Shown: positions 33,749 to 42,908 of the stretch, piece by piece
Numbering within the stretch: position 1 is the first letter of the stretch
How the letters are laid out: each line of letters begins with the position of its first letter
From: Bradyrhizobium sp. BR13661
GTDB taxonomy: Bacteria; Pseudomonadota; Alphaproteobacteria; Rhizobiales; Xanthobacteraceae
Direction of reading: 5' to 3'
Length of the DNA: 64,000 bases
Assembly (NCBI RefSeq): GCF_029892425.1
Contig: NZ_JARXWB010000040.1
Coordinates: 1-64,000 of the forward strand
Notes under the pieces: model-generated
Told to the model about the DNA's origin: nothing
Database searches by the model: none
What the model saw: the letters and a program-made list of their open reading frames with translations, nothing else
Made by a program: the position numbers and the translations under genes

Positions 33749-34567
33749 TCACCCGATCTGCTTCTCGCCGTGCCGCTCCGACAGCGTGAAGATCTCGACG
33801 CCGGTGGCGGTGACGCCGACCGAGTGCTCGAACTGCGCCGAGAGCGAACGGTCGCGGGTGACCGCGGTCCAGCCGTCGGAGAGGATCTTCACATGCGGCT
33901 TGCCGAGATTGATCATCGGCTCGATGGTGAAGAACATGCCGGGCTTGAGCTGCACGCCTTCGCCGGGGCGGCCGATATGGATGATGTTCGGCTCGTCATG
34001 GAACATGCGGCCGAGACCGTGGCCGCAGAAATCGCGCACCACGCTCATGCCCTGCGGCTCGACGAAGCTCTGGATGGCGTGGCCGATGTCGCCGGTGGTG
34101 GCGCCGGGCTTCACCGCCGCGATGCCGCGCATCATCGCTTCATAGGTGACTTCGATCAGCCGTTCGGCCTTGCGGGCGATCGGGCCGACCGCATACATCC
34201 GGCTGGAATCGCCGTACCAGCCGTCGACGATGAAGGTGACGTCGATGTTGACGATGTCGCCTTCCTTCAGCGGACGGTCGCCCGGCATGCCGTGGCAGAC
34301 CACGTGGTTGAGCGAGGTGCAGGTCGAGTAGCGATAGCCGCGATACATCAGCGTCGCCGGATAGGCGCCATGGCTGAAGGCGAACTCGCGGACGAATTCG
34401 TCGATGCGATCGGTCGGCACGCCGGGGCCGACGATGTCGGTGAGTTCGTCGAGGCACTTCGCCACCAGGGCACCGGCCTTGCGCATGCCGGCAAAGGCGG
34501 CCGGCCCATGCAGCTTGATCTGTCCGGTCTTGCGCAGGGAGGTATCAGTGGCTTCGACGTAGCTCAT
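33749..34567 (-). CDS. map: Methionine aminopeptidase, type I
   Basis: A 272-residue metalloprotease that removes the initiator methionine from new proteins. The five metal ligands are readable in the conserved blocks VNIDVTFIVDGWYGDSSRMY (two Asp), CGHGLGRMFHDEPN (His), FTIEPMIN (Glu) and AQFEHSVGVT (Glu), and CHGMPGD carries the substrate-side histidine. The start ATG 34567 (MSYVEATDTSLRKTGQIKLHG, in part) fits alphaproteobacterial Map proteins. Single gene, convergent with the ECF gene. Essential housekeeping function. Confidence 0.95.
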   Translation of the reverse strand: MSYVEATDTSLRKTGQIKLHGPAAFAGMRKAGALVAKCLDELTDIVGPGVPTDRIDEFVREFAFSHGAYPATLMYRGYRYSTCTSLNHVVCHGMPGDRPLKEGDIVNIDVTFIVDGWYGDSSRMYAVGPIARKAERLIEVTYEAMMRGIAAVKPGATTGDIGHAIQSFVEPQGMSVVRDFCGHGLGRMFHDEPNIIHIGRPGEGVQLKPGMFFTIEPMINLGKPHVKILSDGWTAVTRDRSLSAQFEHSVGVTATGVEIFTLSERHGEKQIG

Positions 34568-34693
34568 GCTTGTCTGGTCTTCTGGGGTAGGCCCGGTCTT
34601 GGCAGGGCGAAAAGGCTTGATTTCAGGCCCCAATTTAATGATTGCGGGCTTCGGTGCAAGCTTAGCCTACCCGCCATGCGCCCGAAAGCGGTC

Positions 34694-36010
34694 TCAATTC
34701 GGGACTTCTACGGTGGTTTCGACCGGCAGTGCGCCGCCGCGAACGCGGATTTCGCGGACCGGGTAGGGAACCCGGATACCCTCGCGCTTGAAGGCGTCCC
34801 ACAGCGCCAGCATCACGTCGCTTTTGACGTTGTCCATGCCGTCGGGATCCGCGATCCAGAAGGTGAGTGAGAACTTCATGCCGGCCTCCGCGAACTCGGT
34901 CAGGATGCAGTTTGGCGGCTTGCCCTTTTGCGCGCGCGGATGGGCGGAGGCGGTCTCGATCGCGAGCTTGCAGACGAGCCTTGGGTCGGCGTCGTAATTG
35001 GTGCCGAAGGCGATCTTCACCAGCGTGTTCTTGTCGGTATAGGTCCAGTTGACGACCTTCTGCGTCACCAGGTCCTCGTTCGGTACCAGGAATTCGCGGC
35101 CGTCGCCGGCGGCGACGGAAATATAGCGCGTCTTCATCGCGCTGATGCGCCCGGTATTGTCGCCGATGGTGACGAGGTCGCCCGGCTTCACCGATTTGTC
35201 GGCGAGCAGGATGATGCCCGAGATGAAGTTGGCGACGATCTTCTGCAGGCCGATACCGATACCGACGCCGACCGCGCCGGAGAACACGGCGAGCGCGGAG
35301 AGGTCGATGCCGACAGCGCCGAGCGCAATGACGACAGCGACGGCAAGCAGCCCGATGCGGATGATCTTCACCAGCAGCACCTGGACCGACGGCGTCAGAT
35401 CGCTCGCCGAGTTGATCGTGCCCTCGGCGAAATTGCTGGCGATGTTGGTGATCCAGAGCGCGATGATCAGGAGTGCGCCGGCCTTGATCACCAGCAGCGG
35501 CGTCAGCCTGAGACCACCGAGCACGATCGCATAGGAGTCGAGCAGGTCAACCGTCGCATCGAGCTGGCCGACGATCGACAGCGCGGCAAAGAACCAGGCC
35601 GCCACCGACACCAGCTTGACGATGAAGGCGTTGCGCAGCACCGAGGTCACCAGCCGGATCGCGAGCCAGGCCAGCCCGAGCTTGGCGGAGACCATCAGCA
35701 GATAGCTGCGGCTCGGCCAGGTCGCGTGATACATCACCACGCGCGAGATGATCACGAGCAGGGTGAACACGGCGGTCGATGCGCTCGCGGCCATCACGCG
35801 GACGAAGCGGCGGAGCGGCACCGGCCAGCGCATGGCGAGTGAGGAGATGTCGACATGGCTGCGAATGGCGGCCTCCGCCGCATAGGCGATCCCCGCCGCG
35901 GCCAGGATGAGCCCGAACTGCAGGTAGAACCAGGGCGAGGCGATTTCCGCTCCGACGCTCCGCGCAGTCGTCTGAACGAACTCCATGAGGTCTTTGAGGT
36001 CCATGTCCAT
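34694..36010 (-). CDS. Mechanosensitive ion channel, MscS family
   Basis: A 438-residue inner-membrane protein. Five or six hydrophobic segments occupy residues 20-240; the pore helix and MscS core follow (LAVFSGAVGVGIGIGLQKIVANFISGI, described by its SGAVGVGIGIGLQKI centre), with the beta domain motif SVKPGDLVTIGDNTGRI and ISVAAGDGREFLVPNEDLVTQKVVNW behind it. Such channels open on membrane stretch and release solutes during osmotic downshock. Two ATGs, 36010 and 36004, could start it (MDMDLK). It is divergent from a K+/H+-type antiporter, a plausible osmoregulatory pairing. The open frame continues far upstream but only as antisense of that gene. Confidence 0.9.
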   Translation of the reverse strand: MDMDLKDLMEFVQTTARSVGAEIASPWFYLQFGLILAAAGIAYAAEAAIRSHVDISSLAMRWPVPLRRFVRVMAASASTAVFTLLVIISRVVMYHATWPSRSYLLMVSAKLGLAWLAIRLVTSVLRNAFIVKLVSVAAWFFAALSIVGQLDATVDLLDSYAIVLGGLRLTPLLVIKAGALLIIALWITNIASNFAEGTINSASDLTPSVQVLLVKIIRIGLLAVAVVIALGAVGIDLSALAVFSGAVGVGIGIGLQKIVANFISGIILLADKSVKPGDLVTIGDNTGRISAMKTRYISVAAGDGREFLVPNEDLVTQKVVNWTYTDKNTLVKIAFGTNYDADPRLVCKLAIETASAHPRAQKGKPPNCILTEFAEAGMKFSLTFWIADPDGMDNVKSDVMLALWDAFKREGIRVPYPVREIRVRGGALPVETTVEVPN

Positions 36011-36223
36011 CTGATGGTCTCGCGGAAAGCAGTCGGGCGGGTGTGATTCGAAGGCACCGCAGAATCCCACAAGGGCTGCGGCCGGGCCATCGATACACCG
36101 TGAAGTGAAGCGCGTTAAGGCCGCAAAATACGGGCAGATTGCCGCGAATGCGAGAAAATGGGTTGGCGCAGGAGTGTGGCGACGATAAGGATGCAATTCC
36201 AGCGATTTGTACCCGGAAGGTGG

Positions 36224-38017
36224 ATGGCTTCCCTCGACTCTTTCAGCATCGCCATTCTGCTCGGCGCCGTCCTCGTTATGGCCGGTATCCTGTCGAGCCT
36301 GCTCGCGCTGCGCTTCGGCGCGCCGCTGCTGCTGGTCTTCCTCGCGATCGGCATGCTGGCGGGGGATGCGGGTCCCGGCCAGCTCCAGTTCAACGACGTC
36401 GGCACCACCTATCTGGTCGGCTCGGTGGCGCTTGCGCTGATCCTGTTCGACGGCGGCCTGAAGACACGCTTTGCCAGCATCCGCACCGTGCTCGCACCCT
36501 CTGTGGTGCTCGCGACCGTCGGCGTCTTGCTGACCGCGCTGATCACGGCACCCTTTGCGAAATACGCGCTCGACCTCAACTGGACGGAGTCGCTGCTGGT
36601 CGGCGCGGTGGTCGCCTCGACTGACGCGGCTGCGGTGTTCCTGCTGGTGCACACCCAGGGCCTGCGCCTGCGCCCGCGCGTCGGCGCGACGCTGGAAGCC
36701 GAATCCGGCACCAACGATCCCTTTGCGATCTTCCTCACCTTGATGCTGGTCGAATACATCTCCCTGGGCTCGAGCACGCCCGGCCATGTGGCGATGGAGT
36801 TCGTCCAGGAAGCGTTGCTCGGCGCCGTCGTCGGCGTGATCGGCGGCCGTCTCGTCGTCATCGGGCTGAACAAAGTGGCGCTGCCGCAGGGCCTGCACGC
36901 GCCGTTCGTGACCACGGCCGCGCTCGTCATCTTCGGTGGAACGCAGATCATGCACGCCTCCGGATTTCTGGCCGTCTATCTCGCCGGCATCATCATCGGC
37001 AACCGGCCGACGCGCGCGCATAATTCGGTGGTGGCGTTCCTGGATGCTGCGACCTGGCTGGCGCAGATCGTGATGTTCGTGTTGCTCGGCCTTCTGGTGT
37101 CGCCGAACCGGCTGGGCTCGAGCGTGCTGCCGGCGATTGGCGTCGCCTTCGTCCTGATGCTAGTGGCGCGGCCGATCGCGGTGTTCGTGTGCCTGGCGCC
37201 GTTCCGTTTCAACTGGCGCGAAAAGGTCTTCATCGCGTGGACGGGCCTGCGCGGTGCGGTTGCGATCTTCCTGGCGTCGATCCCGATGCTGGTCGGCCTG
37301 TCGAAAGCCTATCTCTATTTCGACGTCGCCTTCGTCGTCGTGATCATCTCACTGCTGCTGCAGGGCTGGACGCTCGCGCCGGCCGCGCGCAAGCTGCATG
37401 TGGCGCTGCCGCGGATGGAGCGCGGCCCGCGCCGCATCGAACTCGACCTGCCCGGTCAACTCGAACAGCAGCTGGTCGGCTATGCGGTGCGGCCGAAGAG
37501 CCTCTATTTCCGCCGCGGGCTCATTCCGTCTTGGTCCAAGCCGACGCTGGTGATCCGCAACGAGCACATCCTGACGCCCGTGGAAGCCGAGCCGGTCGCG
37601 CCCGGCGACTACATCTATCTGCTGGCCCCGCCAGAGAAGGCCGAGGCGCTCGATCGTTTCTTCGTCGACATGCAGCCGAGCACGGCGCCCGATCCGCATC
37701 TGCTCGGCGATTTCATGGTCTCCGGCGAGCACACGCTCGCCGAGCTCGCCGAGATCTACGGCGTGCAGGTCAGCGAGGACGAGAGCAAGCTCACGCTCGC
37801 GGACTATTTCGACGTCAATCTCGATCGCGCGCCGAAGGAAGGCGCCGAGCTCGGGCTTGATTCCATCGTGCTCGTCGCGCGCAGCATCTCCGGCGGCCGC
37901 GTCAACGTCGTCGGCCTCCGCCTGCCGGAAGACGACGAGACGCCGGCCCCGCTGACGCGGCGGCAAGCGCTGCGGAAGAGGCTTGCGGAGCTGTGGACCT
38001 CGGTGGCGGGGGTTTAG
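36224..38017 (+). CDS. Potassium/proton antiporter, CPA1 family (NhaP2/CvrA type)
   Basis: A 597-residue membrane protein. About twelve membrane segments (residues 10-400) carry the cation/proton antiporter motifs DGGLKTRFASIRTVLAPS and VVASTDAAAVFLLV, the latter with the transport aspartate. A cytoplasmic tail follows with a TrkA_C-like part (ELDLPGQLEQQLVGYAV, PVEAEPVAPGDYIYLLAPPEKAEAL) and a CorC_HlyC-like domain (LLGDFMVSGEHTLAELAEIYGV). This domain order is that of NhaP2/CvrA antiporters, which export K+ or Na+. ATG 36224 has GGAAGG upstream; a longer frame from 36158 is possible. Confidence 0.88.
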   Translation: MASLDSFSIAILLGAVLVMAGILSSLLALRFGAPLLLVFLAIGMLAGDAGPGQLQFNDVGTTYLVGSVALALILFDGGLKTRFASIRTVLAPSVVLATVGVLLTALITAPFAKYALDLNWTESLLVGAVVASTDAAAVFLLVHTQGLRLRPRVGATLEAESGTNDPFAIFLTLMLVEYISLGSSTPGHVAMEFVQEALLGAVVGVIGGRLVVIGLNKVALPQGLHAPFVTTAALVIFGGTQIMHASGFLAVYLAGIIIGNRPTRAHNSVVAFLDAATWLAQIVMFVLLGLLVSPNRLGSSVLPAIGVAFVLMLVARPIAVFVCLAPFRFNWREKVFIAWTGLRGAVAIFLASIPMLVGLSKAYLYFDVAFVVVIISLLLQGWTLAPAARKLHVALPRMERGPRRIELDLPGQLEQQLVGYAVRPKSLYFRRGLIPSWSKPTLVIRNEHILTPVEAEPVAPGDYIYLLAPPEKAEALDRFFVDMQPSTAPDPHLLGDFMVSGEHTLAELAEIYGVQVSEDESKLTLADYFDVNLDRAPKEGAELGLDSIVLVARSISGGRVNVVGLRLPEDDETPAPLTRRQALRKRLAELWTSVAGV

Positions 38018-38041
38018 CTGCGCTGCCGCCCTACACTCGCA

Positions 38042-38145
38042 GTCATCGCGCGACTTGATCGGGCGATCCAGTATTCTAGAGACGGCAACGAATACGGAGA
38101 GGCCGCGGCGTACTGGATGCCCCGGCCAAGCCAGGGCATGACACC
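38042..38145. repeat. Bradyrhizobium-type interspersed repeat
   Basis: Non-coding DNA between the antiporter and modC stops with the pattern TTGATCGGGCGATCCAGTAT ... GCGGCGTACTGGATGCCCCGG ... CCAGGGCATGACA. The inner arms CCAGTA and TACTGGAT are inverted. I recall many near copies in Bradyrhizobium genomes, but only this one is in the window. Confidence 0.45.
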
Positions 38146-38185
38146 GTCTGTGTGATGGCGGCCTGTCTCCCCAATGTCGTCCCGG

Positions 38186-38848
38186 TCACGTCAGCACCTT
38201 CACGCCGCCGAACGACGTCATCCGTCCGTGCCGCAGCATCACGATCTGCGTTGCGAGCTGCCGCAATTCGGCGGCGTCGTGGCTGACATAGACCATGGGG
38301 ATATTGGCTTCGTCCCGCAACCGCACCAGATACGGCAAAATCTCAAGCTTGCGGGCCTCGTCGAGCGCGCCGAGCGGCTCGTCGAGCAGCAGAAGTCGCG
38401 GCTTTGACAGCAGTGCGCGGCCGAGCGCGACGCGCTGGCGTTCGCCGCCCGAAAGCTTTCCGGGACGGCGATCGAGGAGAGCGCCGATGTCGAGCAGCTC
38501 GACGACGCGCGTGCGCTGCGCCGGATCGACCGCAAGGCGGTTCATCCGCCGGCCATAGTCGAGATTCTGCGCGACGTTGAGATGCGGGAACAGCCGCGCG
38601 TCCTGGAACACATAGCCGATGCGGCGGCGCCAGGTCGGCACGTGAATGCCTGATGCGGTGTCGTCGACCGTCTCGCCGTCGATGACGATGGTGCCGCGAT
38701 CGGGCCGCAACAGCCCCGCGATCATGTTGATCAGCGAGCTCTTGCCGGCGCCGGATGCACCGAACAGGCCGGTGACGCGGCCCTCGCTTTCGAACGATGC
38801 GGCGAGCGAGAATTCACCGAGTTTCTTTTCGACATCGACGCGCAGCAT
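38186..38848 (-). CDS. modC: Molybdate ABC transporter ATPase
   Basis: A 220-residue ABC ATPase, last gene of modABC. Walker A is FGASGAGKSS, the Q-loop FQDARLFPH, signature LSGGERQRVALGRAL, Walker B LLLDEPLGALDE, and the switch histidine YVSHDAAEL. It ends after the nucleotide-binding domain and lacks the Mop/TOBE molybdate-sensing domain of about 130 residues found in the longer (about 350 aa) ModC proteins. ATG 38848 is two bases after the modB stop. Regulation by intracellular molybdate, if any, must therefore be elsewhere. Confidence 0.9.
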   Translation of the reverse strand: MLRVDVEKKLGEFSLAASFESEGRVTGLFGASGAGKSSLINMIAGLLRPDRGTIVIDGETVDDTASGIHVPTWRRRIGYVFQDARLFPHLNVAQNLDYGRRMNRLAVDPAQRTRVVELLDIGALLDRRPGKLSGGERQRVALGRALLSKPRLLLLDEPLGALDEARKLEILPYLVRLRDEANIPMVYVSHDAAELRQLATQIVMLRHGRMTSFGGVKVLT

Positions 38849-38850
38849 GG

Positions 38851-39546
38851 TCAATTCCCGTGCAGGCGCGCAGTGGCGCGGCGGGCGAACCACTCGGCTG
38901 ATATCAGCGCGCCGAGCGCGAGCGCGATCGAGATGACGACAAGCCGGCCTGCGGCGGCATCGCCATCGGGCGTCTGGATCAGCGAATAGATCGCCGACGA
39001 AATCGTCTGGGTCTCGCCGGGAATGTTGGAGACGAAGGTGATGGTGGCGCCGAACTCGCCGATCGCCTTGGCAAAACCGAGCACCATGCCGGCGAGCACG
39101 CCGGGCAGCGCCAGCGGCAGCGTCACGGTGAAGAAGACCTTGAAAGGCGCGGCGCCCAGCGTCTCGGCCGCCTGCTCGAGCCGGCGATCGATCGCCTCGA
39201 TCGACAGCCGCATCGGGCGCACCAGCAGCGGAAACGACATCACGCCGCAGGCGAGCGCAGCACCGGTCCAGCGGAACGCGAAGACGATGCCGAGATGATC
39301 GGCGAGGAAGCCGCCGACGAGACCGCGGCGGCCAAAGGTGAGCAGCAGCAGATAGCCGGTCACGACAGGCGGCAGCACCAACGGCAGATGCACGATCGCA
39401 TCCAGCACGGACTTGCCCCAGAAATCGCGGCGGGCGAGCAGCCACGCCAGCGCAATGCCGAACGGCGTTGCCACCAGCGTCGCGATCACCGCGACCCTGA
39501 GCGAGAGCAGGATCGCCGTCCATTCCGCGGGAGAGATGTCGAGCAC
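38851..39546 (-). CDS. modB: Molybdate ABC transporter permease
   Basis: A 231-residue inner-membrane permease with five or six segments. The family signature is clear in LVLPPVVTGYLLLL, FKVFFTVTLPLALPGVLAGMVLGFAKAIGEFGATITF (centre: LPLALPGVLAGMVLGFAKA then GEFGAT) and NIPGETQTI. The start is GTG 39546. It begins 19 bases after the modA stop and ends two bases before modC. Confidence 0.93.
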   Translation of the reverse strand: MLDISPAEWTAILLSLRVAVIATLVATPFGIALAWLLARRDFWGKSVLDAIVHLPLVLPPVVTGYLLLLTFGRRGLVGGFLADHLGIVFAFRWTGAALACGVMSFPLLVRPMRLSIEAIDRRLEQAAETLGAAPFKVFFTVTLPLALPGVLAGMVLGFAKAIGEFGATITFVSNIPGETQTISSAIYSLIQTPDGDAAAGRLVVISIALALGALISAEWFARRATARLHGN

Positions 39547-39565
39547 GAAAATCAGGTGGCAAGAA

Positions 39566-40351
39566 TCATGTTGTCGGGCCGATCAGGAATTTGAAGCCGT
39601 ATTTTTCCAGAATGGTCTTGGCGGCCGTCGTGCGCAGGAAGGCGAGATAATCGTTGGTCTCGGGTTTCGCGGTCGTGGTCGCGGCCACGGGATAGATGAT
39701 CGCCGGATGCGAATCCGCCGGGAAGGTGCCGACGATCTTCACGCCGGGCTCGACCTTGGCGTCGGTGGAATAGACGATACCGAGGTTGGCTTCGCCACGC
39801 GCCACCAGCGTCAGCGCGGCGCGCACGCTCTCGGCCATCGCGAATTTCGGCTCCGCCGCCTGCCAGGCCCCCAGCTTCTCAAGCGCAGCCTTGGCGTATT
39901 TGCCAACTGGCACCGACTTGACGTCGCCGGTCGCGATCCTGCCGTCGCCGGCGAGTTTTGCGAGGTCGAAGCCTTGCGCGATGGTCACGTTGTCGATTTT
40001 GGAATCCTTTGGCGCGATCAGGACGATGCTGTTGCCGAGCAGATTGACCCGCGTCGTCTCGTTGATGGTCTTCTTGGACAGCGCGTAATCCATCCAGTCC
40101 GTATCGGCGGAGACGAACACGTCGGCCGGCGCACCCTGCTCGATCTGTTTTGCCAGAACCGAGCTCGCGGCATAGCTGACGCTGAACTTGACGCCGGTTT
40201 TGGCGGTGTAGGCGGCATCGATCTCGTCGAGCGCGTTCTTCATCGAGGCGGCAGCGAACACCGTGATGGTCTTGTCCTCGGCCTTCGCAGGCGAAAGGCT
40301 GGTGCCCGCGAGCATGACGAAGGCGGTGAAAAGTCCGGTAAGTCGGTACAT
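39566..40351 (-). CDS. modA: Molybdate-binding periplasmic protein
   Basis: A 261-residue binding protein with signal peptide MYRLTGLFTAFVMLAGTSLSPAKAE. Mature motifs fit ModA: VFAAASMKNALDEI (oxyanion-binding serines), YAASSVLAKQIEQGAPADVFVSAD, VARGEANLGIVYSTDA. The start ATG 40351 has GGAG in the right place. It delivers molybdate to ModBC for molybdenum enzymes such as nitrate reductase and, in diazotrophic relatives, nitrogenase. I see no clear ModE operator in the 180 bases upstream. Confidence 0.93.
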   Translation of the reverse strand: MYRLTGLFTAFVMLAGTSLSPAKAEDKTITVFAAASMKNALDEIDAAYTAKTGVKFSVSYAASSVLAKQIEQGAPADVFVSADTDWMDYALSKKTINETTRVNLLGNSIVLIAPKDSKIDNVTIAQGFDLAKLAGDGRIATGDVKSVPVGKYAKAALEKLGAWQAAEPKFAMAESVRAALTLVARGEANLGIVYSTDAKVEPGVKIVGTFPADSHPAIIYPVAATTTAKPETNDYLAFLRTTAAKTILEKYGFKFLIGPTT

Positions 40352-40534
40352 GGATGGCGCTCCGTGCGAGCCCGCGCGCACGAAACGTACGCGCAAATCT
40401 GGCGTTGGGTGGATGAGGCGACGGGCGGAAGCGCTGTTCCACGTGTCCCGGAACGGCTTACGGCCGACAGGGATATCGCTGGCCGCGAAGATAGCAGGCT
40501 GACGCCTGAGGTCAAAGGCGACCGTTTGTCTAAC

Positions 40535-41038
40535 CTACTGCGCCGGCAGGATCGAAATCGACAGCGAATTGTCCTTGGCGCCGCTGATCTGGAGCACGAA
40601 CGGCTTGTCCGAGAGCTCGTATTTCATGGTCTTGCGGATGCCGTCGCAATCGGTCGCGCCGCTGAAGGCCACGGGCTTGAGGAAATGCCCATCCTGGACC
40701 AGGTCGACCCAGGCCCCGCTCGACAGGCTGATGGTGTAGAGCCCGGCCTTTGCCGCCTTGATGCTGGTGAAGCCGGCAAAGGTGCCGTCCTTCGGCGCCC
40801 GCTCCGGCGGCGAGGGCAGTTTTGCCTCGGCAGGCGCGACCAGACCCAGCGTGATCGCCGAGGACGGGACCGCGGCTTGCTCGGCTCCCGAGGCCAGCTT
40901 GGCACGATCAGGCGCGGTCAGCGCAGCGCGGTCGCGCTCAATCGGCCATTTGAACTTGTCACAGCCGCTCGGCTCTTCGGCAGCGAAAGCGGAGGTCGCA
41001 CTGATCGAGAGCACGGCAAGGAGAACGAGGACGCGCAT
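40535..41038 (-). CDS. Conserved hypothetical exported protein
   Basis: A 167-residue protein with a signal peptide (MRVLVLLAVLSISATSAFAAE). The mature region has a cysteine pair (SGCDKF near residue 27 and ATDCDGI near residue 130), a Pro/Lys-rich middle (KLPSPPERAPKDGTFAGF) and a beta-rich C-terminal half (GLYTISLSSGAWVDLVQDGHF, in part). No enzyme motif is visible. The upstream ATG at 41110 would bury the signal and is not used. It is in the same direction as modA, 180 bases ahead, but is probably a separate transcript. Confidence 0.6.
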   Translation of the reverse strand: MRVLVLLAVLSISATSAFAAEEPSGCDKFKWPIERDRAALTAPDRAKLASGAEQAAVPSSAITLGLVAPAEAKLPSPPERAPKDGTFAGFTSIKAAKAGLYTISLSSGAWVDLVQDGHFLKPVAFSGATDCDGIRKTMKYELSDKPFVLQISGAKDNSLSISILPAQ

Positions 41039-41190
41039 GTCAAATCTCGTCGTTGGCCGCGCGAGGATGCGAGGCTTGCAGTCAGTTTTTGTTGGAGGCG
41101 GGATGCGCATCCCGGAATGCCGCAGGCTTACGGCGCGGCGGCTGGGGTGATCCTATCGCATTTGGGATAGACGAACCAACCAACAAGTTC

Positions 41191-41350
41191 GTCATCCCGG
41201 ACAAGCGCGCCCAAGCGCGCGCAGATCCGGGATCCATAGCCACTGGCAGTAGTTTGGCGAAGACTCGGAGTGACCAGTTCGCGCCGCACGACGTCCTGGT
41301 AGTATGGGTCCCGGATCTGCGCGCGCTTGGGGCGCGCTAGTCCGGGACGA
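41191..41350. repeat. Dispersed palindromic repeat, third and divergent copy
   Basis: Left arm GTCATCCCGGACAAGCGCGC plus CAGATCCGGGATCCATA, right arm TATGGGTCCCGGATCTGCGC plus CTAGTCCGGGACGAC. The general plan (GGGAC/GTCC-GAC ends, CCATA/TATGG inner edge, about 100-160 bases apart) is that of the copies at 82-187 and 10001-10120, with a different short inner hairpin. It lies between the 41038 and 41386 genes. Confidence 0.55.
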
Positions 41351-41385
41351 CGGCAGTATGTGAGGCGACAGCCTCCCCACACGCC

Positions 41386-42330
41386 CTACGGCTTCGCGTC
41401 CGGCGCATGCAGCACGGCCCTGCAGGCGGCCGGCATCTGCGCCAGCGTCATCGGCGGCTTCGGCTTCGGCGGCTCCGTAGGCGGCTTGGGATGCAGCACG
41501 CCCTCGCTGAACCAATAGGCGAAGTCGGAGGGCTTGCAGCCTTCGTCCTCGGATTGCGACGGCTGGCCCTGGCATTCGCTCGCGCCCGCGGGGCAGCGCA
41601 TGCGGATGTGGAAATGATAGTCGTGGCCCCACCAGGGGCGGATCTTCGACAGCCAGGAGCGATCGCCCTTGGCCTCGCGGCACAGTGCCTTCTTGATCGC
41701 GGCATTGACGAAGATGCGCTGCACCGCCGGCTCCTGCGCGGCGTCGCGCAGCACCAGCACATGGCTCGGCGTGAACACCTTGGGATCGATGTCGAGGCGG
41801 TCGTCGCGCACCATCATCACCGCGGACATTTCCTCGCGCTCCTCGCGCGAGAGCCGACGGTCCGGCATCGGCGTCAGCCAGATGTCCGCATCGAGACCGA
41901 TTTGGTGGCTGGCATGGCCTGAGAGCGCCGGCCCGCCACGCGGCTGGCCGATGTCGCCGACCAGGATGCCCGGCCAGCCCGCGTCCTTATGCGCCTTGGC
42001 GGCCAGGCGCTTGATCAGCGCGATCATGTCAGGGTGGCCGTAATTGCGGTTACGCGACAGCCGCATCACCTGCCAGGCATCGCCGTTGAGCGGCATCTGC
42101 TCGGCGCCGCCGATGCAGCCCTTTACATAGGAGCCGATGACATGCGCCGGTCCCGTCGAGGGCAGCAGCTTGCGCGCGAACAGTTCCTTGGCGCCGATCT
42201 TGGGATCGTTCGGATTGGCCAGCGGCGGCAGCGGCTTTGGGTTCACGCTGCCCTTGTCCTGGGCCAGCGCGCCGCTGGCGGTCAGGAGCGTCATGACGAG
42301 CAGGAGAGGGGCGATGCGGCGGGGACTCAT
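41386..42330 (-). CDS. mepA: Penicillin-insensitive murein endopeptidase
   Basis: A 314-residue periplasmic peptidoglycan hydrolase of the M74 family (LAS fold) that cuts peptide cross-links. A signal peptide (residues 1-23) is followed by the zinc ligands in SGHASHQIGLDADIWLTP (HxxxxxxD) and the C-terminal HDYHFHIRMRCP (HxH), with six cysteines that could form disulfides (KGCIGG, LCREA, MRCP, SECQ, EGCK, AACR). The proline-rich tail after about residue 280 (PKPPTEPPKPKPPM) extends beyond the usual end. Confidence 0.92.
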   Translation of the reverse strand: MSPRRIAPLLLVMTLLTASGALAQDKGSVNPKPLPPLANPNDPKIGAKELFARKLLPSTGPAHVIGSYVKGCIGGAEQMPLNGDAWQVMRLSRNRNYGHPDMIALIKRLAAKAHKDAGWPGILVGDIGQPRGGPALSGHASHQIGLDADIWLTPMPDRRLSREEREEMSAVMMVRDDRLDIDPKVFTPSHVLVLRDAAQEPAVQRIFVNAAIKKALCREAKGDRSWLSKIRPWWGHDYHFHIRMRCPAGASECQGQPSQSEDEGCKPSDFAYWFSEGVLHPKPPTEPPKPKPPMTLAQMPAACRAVLHAPDAKP

Positions 42331-42464
42331 GCTGACTTCTTATAACCCATCGCCGCCGCGTCAGGGTTAAGAATTAGGCTTGTCACGCCGGCCTGACCTC
42401 ACAACGTCTTTACAGCCGCAGGCGCCTCGCGACATCATGCCCTTAAGGCAGAGGGTTTTTCATT

Positions 42465-42908
42465 ATGACATTTTTTCTGACGTGGCTCGCGCGGCGGGTC
42501 GCTCTCGCCAGTTTTGCACTGGCCCCGATCCTGGTCACCCCGGCGCGGGCCGACGTCCAGGTCGATATCGACAAATCCTCACAGCACATGTCGGTGCGGG
42601 TCGACGGCGCGCCGCGCTATTCCTGGCCGGTCTCGACCGGGCGCAGCGGCTACGGCACGCCGAGCGGCACCTTCCATCCGCAGGCGATGATGCGCAGCTA
42701 TTTCTCGCGCAAATACTACAATGCGCCGATGCCGCACGCGATCTTCTTCTATTACGGCTTTGCCATTCACGGCACGACCGACATCTCCCGCCTCGGTGGC
42801 CCGGCGTCGCATGGCTGTGTCCGGCTGCATCCCGCCCACGCAGCAGCCCTGTTCGCGCTGATCAAGCGTGAAGGCGCTGGCAACACCACGATCCATATTT
42901 CGGATTAG
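42465..42908 (+). CDS. L,D-transpeptidase (YkuD domain)
   Basis: A 147-residue exported enzyme. The signal peptide ends near ARAD (residue 30). The YkuD catalytic motif is present as HGTTDISRLGGPASHGCVRL, with the nucleophile cysteine in SHGCVR (about residue 121) and the paired histidine in FAIHGT. It links peptidoglycan stems or anchors proteins to them. The domain fills the whole mature protein, so this is a minimal member. It is encoded near mepA, on the opposite strand, divergent from it. Confidence 0.9.
   Translation: MTFFLTWLARRVALASFALAPILVTPARADVQVDIDKSSQHMSVRVDGAPRYSWPVSTGRSGYGTPSGTFHPQAMMRSYFSRKYYNAPMPHAIFFYYGFAIHGTTDISRLGGPASHGCVRLHPAHAAALFALIKREGAGNTTIHISD

Noticed and set aside
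36011..37021. N-terminal extension of the MscS frame by 337 codons
   Set aside because: The extra part lies antisense to the K+/H+ antiporter and has charged low-complexity composition; the MscS gene begins at 36010 or 36004.
39413..41170. 585-codon plus-strand open frame
   Set aside because: It runs antisense across modA, its upstream gene and the modB start, with His/Arg/Gly-rich shadow composition and no ribosome site or motif.
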